Source: Desulfobotulus alkaliphilus
Lineage (GTDB): Bacteria; Desulfobacterota; Desulfobacteria; Desulfobacterales; ASO4-4
Length of the DNA: 56,393 nt
Assembly (NCBI RefSeq): GCF_007830435.1
Contig: NZ_VLLC01000006.1
Coordinates: 1 to 56,393, forward strand
Reading direction: 5' to 3'
The notes under the pieces were generated by a model. It had not been told where the DNA came from and did not search any database. It was given only the letters and a program-made list of their open reading frames with translations. Position 1 is the stretch's first letter. Each line of letters starts with the position of its first letter. Below, one piece after another: positions 24,877 to 33,800 of this stretch. Position numbers and translations under genes: made by a program.

Positions 24877-27800
24877 TCAGGAAACCTTCTTCACCCCAAA
24901 AGCCTCCACCTCCCCTTCCAGGGAGAATCCCGCCGCCGCAGGAATGCGGATCATCTGAAAATCCTCCACCCGCACCATGAGGCGGCCGTTGGCATCCACA
25001 AGGGCCATGTCAAAGAGATCCGTCTTTTCCAGTTCTGCCTTTTTCTCCGTCACACAGACATAGGCCGTGCGGGCTTCGGGCATATCAAAAATCCGCATGC
25101 GGCTGAAGGAAGAGGGCAGCACAGGCGTGCCTTTTCCCAGCATGTTGAACAGGCCTCCGGTCTGGAACATGGCATCCAGCAGCACCACAGGGATTCTGAA
25201 ATCCGGCCCCTTGACACCGGCAAAGAAAAAGCCCTGCCCCGGATCCCGCATCAGGGTGACAAGCTGCCTGCCGTCAAAGCCCGCCACGGACTCAATGCTG
25301 CGGAAGACCCCGTCCATGAAAAGCCGGGTGGGCCGGTAGATAAGATCCCCGAGGCTGCCCTTGTGGCGCAGGCCCGGCAGATCGGGAATGGCCATGAGGT
25401 GCACGCCGGGCCGCAGATCCGCCGTCTGCACCCTGCCCGTATAGTGCAGGGTTTCCGTGGTTGCCGAAGAACCGGGCCGTGTGAAGGAAGAGAGCATTTC
25501 TACAGTAACGCTATCCGCTTCAGGGCCTTTGGCCCGGATTTCCAGCCGTTTGGGACGGTTTTTTAAGAGCTTGATTCCATAGGGAATGGAAAATTCCTCG
25601 ATTTCCGTCACATAGCGCCTGCCGCTTACCTGAAGGGCCGCCTCGGCCAGGGTTTCAAGGCCCGTGGCTCCGAGGAAAAGGGGAACGCCGTCCAGGCTGT
25701 GATCTTTGAGGAAAAGATCCCGCTCCAGGGTCAGGGTACGGACAAAGCGGGCCGTTTTGCCGTCCGGCTCCAGCCCTGCATCCAGAAAGGCATCCAGCAC
25801 CGGCCCCTGACCGGCAAGGGGCAACAGGCCATCGGGATCAAAGGCCCGGTCTTTGCCCGTGAACACGGCCTCGCAGGGTTCGGGGCTGCGGCACTCCCCA
25901 AGGAAGAAGCGGATTCCCGCATCTAATGGCAGGAAGGTGAGGCCCCGGCTTTCCAGCACGGTTTTCACCGAGCCCCGTGTGGCCATGCCCGTGCCTTCCC
26001 AGGCTGTCCAGGCCAGCACCTTGGTGACGCAGTGGGGCCGCTTCACCTGTTCCGCCAGCACCATCTTGCCCAGCATGTCGTTGGCTGCAGTGTAATCACA
26101 CTGACCGGCGTTGCCAAAGCGCGCCGTGACCGAGGAAAAGGCGAAAATCGCCTTCAGATCATGGCCGGAGAAGGCTTTCAGCAGATGGGCCATACCCCTG
26201 ACCTTGGGCGTGAAGACCCGGAGGAAGGAATCCAGAGTTTTCTTATCAAAGACCTGGGATTCCTCCACACCCGCCCCGTGGATGATGGCATCCACCTCCG
26301 GGAAGCTTTCGGCCAGTTTCTGAACGGCGGCAGCATCCGTCACGTCCGCAGACACATAGCGTACGGAAACGCCCTTTTCCTCCAGAAGACGAAGACGCTC
26401 CGCCGTGCGGTGCAGGCCCTGCATGCGTTCTGCGGTTTTTTTCAGGTGCAGGGGAGACAGCCCCGGCATCTTCTCCGCCAGACGGGCCATGAGATCCTTT
26501 AAGGAAAGCCCTGCCGTATCCGGAGTGAGATCCTTTAAATCCGAACGGCCCACAAGGATAAAGGCCACATCCTTTTCTTCCTCCGCAAGGGCCTTCACCA
26601 TCTCAAAGGTGATGCCCCCTGCCCCGCCGGTGACAAGGACGGTGCAGCCGGAAAGGATGTTCTTTTGCCCCTGAGCCTTTTTTTCAAGGAGGGTGGGCAG
26701 GAAGCGGGTTTCTCCCACAAAGCCCGTTTCCACCCGACCATCGCCGGTGAGGAGTTCCTTCACAAAGCGGCTGGCCATGGAGGGGGCATCAAAGCGCCTG
26801 TCCCCGAAATCCGTAACCTTGATGCGGGTATGGGGAAATTCCCGGGCAAGGCTCTTCAGAAAGCCGGAAAAGGCCGCCTGCACCGGATCCGGACGCATCT
26901 CGCCTTCCCGGATGCCCATGGCCGTAGGAAAGATCACGGACTGGAAGGCGGGCATGGCAATGAAGGCTCCCTGCCGGTTTAAAGACTCCCGCAGGGCATG
27001 GATGACGGTAAAGAGGGCGGCGGGCATGCGCTCACGGCCTTCTGGCACCTCGGTATTCAGGGGGTGGAGCAGCACAAGGCCGCAGAGATCCGGATGCTCT
27101 TTGGCAATTTCCCCAAAGAGCAGGGCGCTTTTTTCCGCATCCCGGTCTTCAAGGAGATAATCGCCCCTGTCCCGGCCTGCGGTGAGGATTACAGCACCTG
27201 CGGCTTCAAGGGCTTCCACTACCGGTGCGGCAAGGCCCTGATCGTCTAAGGTCACCAGCACCTTGCGGCCGGAAATGCCAAAACGGGGGCCTGCTTCCGC
27301 AGGAGCTTTGCGTACATCCGGCACAAAACGGAAAAGCCCTTTTTCACTGTGGCCGGGGTCTGCCGGAAGAAGAGAAGAATCGTCTTCGCTTCCGGGAGAT
27401 TCCGCAATGGAATTCGCCTGCCTTCCGTCTTCTTCGGGGGCGCTGGCCCCCTTCTGGGCCGCAATGTAGTCGGCAATTTTCCCTAAGGTGGAAAGCTCCC
27501 GCAAAGGCGCATCCTCTTCGGCCCCAAGGCCAAAATGCCCCATGACCTTAGAGAAAATCTCCACCTGTTTCACCGTATCAATTCCCAGATCCGCCTCCAG
27601 GTCGAGATCTTCCGCCAGCATGTCCGTGCCGTAGCCCGTCTGCTCGGAGAGGATGTTCCGGATTTCTTCAAGAATATGTTCTCTGCCGGAAGCACCTGGG
27701 GCAGAAACTTCTGCCACCTCTTTTTCTTCAAGGGATACCGCGCCCGACTGGGCCGCAATGTAGTCCGCAATTTTCCCTAAGGTGGAAAGTTCCCGCAAAG

Positions 27801-30800
27801 GCGCATCCTCTTTGGCCCCAAGGCCAAAATGGCCCATGACCTTAGAGAAAATCTCCACCTGCTTCACCGTATCAATGCCGAGATCCGCCTCCAGGTCAAG
27901 ATCTTCCGCCAGCATGTCCGTGCCATAGCCCGTCTGTTCGGAGAGGATGTTCCGGATTTCTTCCAGAATATGTTCTCTGCCGGAAGCACCTGCGGCAGAA
28001 ATTTCTGCCACCTCTTTTTCCTCAAGGGAAACTGCGCCCGACTGGGCCGCAATGTAGTCGGCAATTTTCCCTAAGGTGGAAAGCTCCCGCAAAGGCGCGT
28101 CCTCTTTGGTTCCAAGGCCAAAATGCCCCATGACCTTGGAGAAAATCTCCACCTGTTTCACCGTATCAATTCCCAGATCCGCCTCCAGGTCGAGATCTTC
28201 GGCCAGCATGTCCGTGCCATAGCCCGTCTGTTCGGAAAGGATGTTCCGGATCTCTTCCAGAATCTTCACCCGGGAAGAGACCTTCGGCGCTGCCTTTGCC
28301 ACTTTTGCCTTCACAGGGGGCGCGGGCGCTTTTTCCCCGGCAACAGCGGGAAGGCTTTCTCCGGAAAAACCCGGAGCCGTTGCCAGCACCAGCACCCGGT
28401 TTTTCATCTTGAGGGCGGGCTTTTCCATGCCGGAGATGGCGGAAAGCCAAGCCTCATAGGCGGCGTTATTTTCCGTGGCCCGTTCTTCCGTGCGCTTCAC
28501 CATGAGCAGGGCAAAATGGGAGCCAAAACCTGCGGAAAAATGCAGGCCGTACTGGAAGTCTCCCTTTTCTCCACGGCTGAATTTCAGATCGCTGAAATGC
28601 TCGGGCACCTTCTTCAGATGGGCCACGGGCGGGGTCTGGCCCCTTTGCAGGGCTTTCACCATCACGGCGTCTTCAATGGCCGCCCCCAGGGTATGGCCCG
28701 TGAGGCCCTTGGTGTTGGTGATGGTGATGGTAGCCGCATCCCCGCCATAGGCTGCGCGCAGGGCTTCGATCTCCGCATCCGCACTGCCGCCCCGTGCAGG
28801 GGTGAAGGTTTCGTGGGACATGAACACCATGCGGGAGGCGTAGCTTTTCGGATCAAGACCATGGCGGGCCTCCACCTGCCGCACGAAACGGGCCATGGTT
28901 GCGGCCAGATAAGGCACATCAATGCGGGTGGTGTGGAAGGCCGCATTGGCAAGGAAGGTGCCAAGGATTTCCGCCTGCCCCTCAAGGCCCCGCTCTCGGA
29001 TACGGTCCCTTCTTTCCACCACAAGGGCCGTGGCCCCGGCGCCCAGCAGGGTGCCGTTGCGATCCGCATCAAAGGGTTTGGCTGCTTTGGAAATCTCCTT
29101 TTCAATGGAGGCCGCGCCTAAACTTAAAAATCCCGCACTGATCCATGGCCCCTGACCCGAGGCCGTGGCGGTTTCCGAACCAATCACCACCACCCGTTCA
29201 CAGCGGCCGCTGCGAATCCAGTCTTCGGCCACGGCAATGGCCTGGGTGGTGGAAGCACAGGCACCGCTGAGATGCACATTGGGGCCACGGGCCCGGATCA
29301 GCTTGGCAAAGTGGGCCGAGGCAAGGGGGGTGATTTTGTCGAGGAAGGTGCTGTCAAAGCGGTAAGGCTCCTTTTTCTCCCAGAGGGGACGGATGGCGTG
29401 GAACCAGCCCGCCACCCTTTGTTTGAGATTGCGCTCGCCGATGTTTTCCATGAGATCATAGTAGAGGCTTTCAAGGGCCCGACCCGGCCCGTCCTGATAG
29501 CGGTGCTGCTGGAAGGCCTCCATTTCATGGATGAGGGTTTCCCATCCGGGGAAAAGGCCGGTGAAGATGACGCCGGTTGTCTCCTGCATGGATGCGGGCA
29601 GGGCCAGCTCCTCTCCGGCAAGGCGGGAGCCTGCCCTGGTCTGGCCTTCCAGCAGGGGAATGCGGGCATCCTTCAGGGCTTCCAGACCTGCGGCCATGGC
29701 AAGGGCAATGCTGATGTCCTGCCCCTTTTCCAGACCATACTCCCCTTCCGGATCAAAGAAGCCGAGTTTCCCCGCAAGGTGGATCACCTCGTCCGTGGAG
29801 GCGATGTCCACAAAACGGGCGTTGCCTTCCGGCGTTTTGTGCAGCCTGCGGATTTTGCGCTGGAACATGGCCTCCTTTTCTTCCTGCCCCAGTGCTTCAA
29901 TAAAATTCTGCCCCTGTATGAGACTGTCAAAATGATCATCGGAAAAAACGGCCCTGCCGCTTCCGGGAAGACCCACGGAAACCCCTGCAATGGAAACAGC
30001 TCCTGTGTAGAAACCAAAATTTTCATAGGCTTTCAGGCGAAGGCCTTCCTGCTCTTTCTCATATTCCTCCAAAAGGGCAGCTTCCATGCGGCTGCGGTTG
30101 GCCTCTAAAAATGCGGCAAACCCTTGGGTTTGATCCTTTTTCATGGCGGCATTTCCCCTGACTTGGGTCTGATTTCCGGTGGTATGGTTCTTGGGCTGTG
30201 GCGGCATCTCTCTTTTTTCAGAAAGGGCTTTTTCCCTGCCAAGGCTTACGAGCAGGGCCTCCATGCTGGCGGTTTCACCCTTTTTGGGGTCAATGGCAGA
30301 GCGCAGATCCAGCCCTTCCAGACGGTGGCTGTCCACCAGACGGGCCAGAAGATTGCCCGGCCCCACCTCAAGGAAGGAGCGGCAGCCCTGATCATAGAGG
30401 TGGCGCACCCCTTCCATGAACTCCACGGGAGAAACCATCTGCCGGGTGAGAAGCGCCTTTACCGCGTTCTCATCTTCGGGATAGGGTTTTGCCGTGACAT
30501 TGGAGATGATGCGGGGCAAGGCTTGGGTCTGAAAACGCAAGGGAGCGAGGGCCTTGGCCATGCCTTTGGCGGCATCGGCAAAGAGCGGCGTGTGAAAGGC
30601 TCCGGAAAGGTTCAGTTTGCGGAAAAGCACACTTTTCTGGGTAAGAAACTCCCCAAAGCGCAGCATGGCCGTTTTTTCACCGGAAACCACGGTCTGACCG
30701 GGGGCGTTCTTGTTGGCGATGTACACCCCTTCGGCATTGAAGGCCGTAATCAGATCCGCCACCTCCTGCGGCCCTTTGAAAACGGCCATGATGCTGCCGG

Positions 30801-33800
30801 GAAAATCCCCTGCGGCCCGCTGCATCAGAGAAGAGCGGGTGAGCACCAGAGAAAAGGCCGCATCAAAATCTAAAGCGCCCGAGGCAAAGAGGGCCGTATA
30901 TTCCCCAAGGCTGTGGCCCAGCCAGGCATCGGGTTTCAGGCCCTTTTTCACAAGCAGGCTGTGGATGGCAGCAGAAGCGAGAAATACCGCAGGCTGGGTG
31001 TTTTCCGTGTGGTTAAGATCCCCGCCCTTTCCTTCAAACATCAGGCGTAAGAGACTTTTTCCCCGTTTTGCCTGAAAGAGCCTTTCCGCCCCATCCCCGA
31101 GGCTGCGGATTTCAGGATAGGCTCCGTAGAGCTCCCTCATCATGCCCACCTTCTGGGCTCCCTGACCGGAAAGGAGCACGGACATCCCGCTAAGGGTGGC
31201 TGGCAGGGCCAGAGAGGGCTGCAGGGAATCGGTCCGCCTTTCTTCTTTTCCGGCCTCTTCTTTCCGGAGGAAGGGCGGCAGGGCAGAAACCACCATATGC
31301 CCATGGTTGCCCCCAAAGCCATGGAGGTTGGTGGCAAGGGCCGGTCTTCGCATCTGGCCAAAATCTTCGGCCGCATCCGGGCTCACCAGAGGACCGCCCG
31401 CTTCCATGAGGGTGGTTTCCGGATCAAAACTGTGGTGGGGCAGTCTTTTTCTGTTTTTTTGCATGAGAAGGAGCCGGGAAAGGATAATGGCGGGATTGGC
31501 TCCTTTGTAATACCCGTATTCCGGCTTGATATTGCCAAAGGAAATGCCGGAGGCACCGTCAAGGCCCATGTGCACGGCCCGTTTTTCCATGCTGTCCGGA
31601 ATTCTGTGGCCAAAGCCGAAGGGATCGAGGTGGTGCAGGTCCGAAGGCAGCATGCCCGCTTCCCGGTAGGCTGCCCGCATTTCCCTTGCCAGCAGATTTT
31701 CTGAAAGGGCGAAAACACTTTCTCCCGCTCTGGAGGCCATGGCAATGCTGCGGATTTCTCCTAAAATGGGAAGCCCCTTTTCCTTTGCTTTCCCATAGGT
31801 GGTGAGCACCTGCACCGCAGCCCCTTCCGAGAGGTTCACGCCTTGAGACTTGCCCTTGTCCCAGAAGCGGGTACCGTCCTTTGAAAGCAGACCCAGACGC
31901 TTGAAAACGAGGAGGGCCGCAGGATAAAAGGCCGAATCCACCCCACCGCTGATCACATAATCGCAGCGGCCGGACACAAGGTGCATCATGGCTGCCCGCA
32001 GGGCAAAGCCCGAAGAGGCGCAGGCCGCATCCACGGTGAAATTGGGGCCGTTGCAGTTCAGCACATTGGCCACCCTGCCGGACACGATATTGGTGAGCAG
32101 CCCCGGTGTGGTGTCTTCCGTATTGGGCGGCAGCCGTTTGCGGAAGACGGCGGTCAGGGCTTCCGCCAGCCTTGCACTTTTTTCCGGAGAAAGGCCCTTG
32201 GTTTTTTCCATGCAGGCCGCCACAAAATCAAGGCGGATGCGGAGAATGTTTTCCACATGCCGGGTACTGGATATGGCACCCAGCATCACCCCGACCCGGT
32301 TGGCGGGAGTTTTCAGCGCCTCTTCCAGACCCGCCCCACGGATGGCCCGATCCGCCGCCGTAAGGGCCAGAAGCTGGCCTCTGTCAATGAAGGCAAGGCT
32401 TTTGGGCGGAATGCGAAAACGCATGGCATCAAAGGTGAAATCCCTGCACAGACCGGCTTTGAGGAAGGGAATGCGGTATTCCCTGTCTTCTTCGGCATAG
32501 GTTTTTGCATCAAAGCCCAGATGGGCTTTTTCCGTGAGAAGGCTTTTTCCCGAAGCCATGGTTTCCATGAAGCTTTCTTCATCCCCGGTTCCGGGCAGCA
32601 CCAGCCCCATGCCCGCCACCACGATGCGCTGATCATTGGGATCAAAGGAAAGGTCGGGAAACACCTCCCGCTTAAGGGGCCTGTAATCTGGGGTGGGGGC
32701 TTCCAGCACGCAGTGGTAGTTGATGCCTCCGAAGCCATAGGCGCTGACCGCAGCCAGTAGTGGCTGGTCTTTTTCTGAAGGCCAGGGAGAGGCCTCCTTC
32801 ACCACAAAGATGCCCGTTCCCGAAAGATCGTGCACCGGCCCCAGTGCCTCAAAATCCCCGTTGGGCGGGAGGATACGGTGGTTCAGAGCCAGAAGAGCCT
32901 TTAAAAGTCCTGCGGCTCCGGCCCCTCCCAGAAGATGGCCCACCTGACTTTTGGCGGAACTCACCCCAAGGCTTGGGTTTTTGCCATAAAAACCCTTCAC
33001 GCTTTCAAGTTCTGCCGCATCGCCCATGCGGGTGGAGGTGCCGTGGGCTTCCAGAAAGGTGACGGCCTCGGGCGAAGCGGGCCGTTTCATGTTTTCAAAG
33101 GCTCGGCCCATGGCCAGTATCTGCCCCTTCACATTGGGAGCGGCAATGGCCTTGCCCTTGCCATCGGAGCTGGCGCCCATACCCCGGATCACGCCAAAGA
33201 TTTTATCCCCTTCGGCCATAGCATCCCGCATGCGCTTCAGGATAAAAACCACGGCCCCTTCGCCCAGCACAAAGCCGTCGGCCCGGCCGTCAAAGGGCCA
33301 GGAACCTTGGGCGGACAAAGCGCCCATCTTGGAAAAGCCCACAAAGGTTTCCGGAGCAAGGTTGGTATTGATGCCTCCCACGATGGCCGCCTGGGCCCTG
33401 CCGGAAAGAAGCTCCTGCATGGCGCAGTCCAAGGCCGCAAAGCTGGTGGCACAGGCCGCGTCGATGAGATAGTTGGGGCCTTCCACTCCCAGGCAGGCGG
33501 CTACCCGGCTGGCCTCGATGTTGAGGACAGCCGTATCCGGCGGCTCATTGCGGAATTTTCCCGCAAGGCTTTCCCGGATCTCTTTCACCAGAGCCGCCTT
33601 TTCCCCTTCTTCAAGGGCTTCAAACTCCGGCAGGTCTTTCAGGACAGAAAGGATTTCCGGAGTCCAGTATTTCATGTGCAGATCATGGGTGAGTTCATTG
33701 CCAAGGCAGGAAGCAAGAATCACAGGCGTTTCTAAAGGAAGGGTTTTACTCCCCTTACTGTTTTGCACAGAAAATCCACCGGAGTTGGCTGCCTGATACG

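Noticed and set aside
27535-28074. Repeated 81-residue frames on the plus strand
   Set aside because: They are antisense to the tandem ACP repeat and have no start signals.
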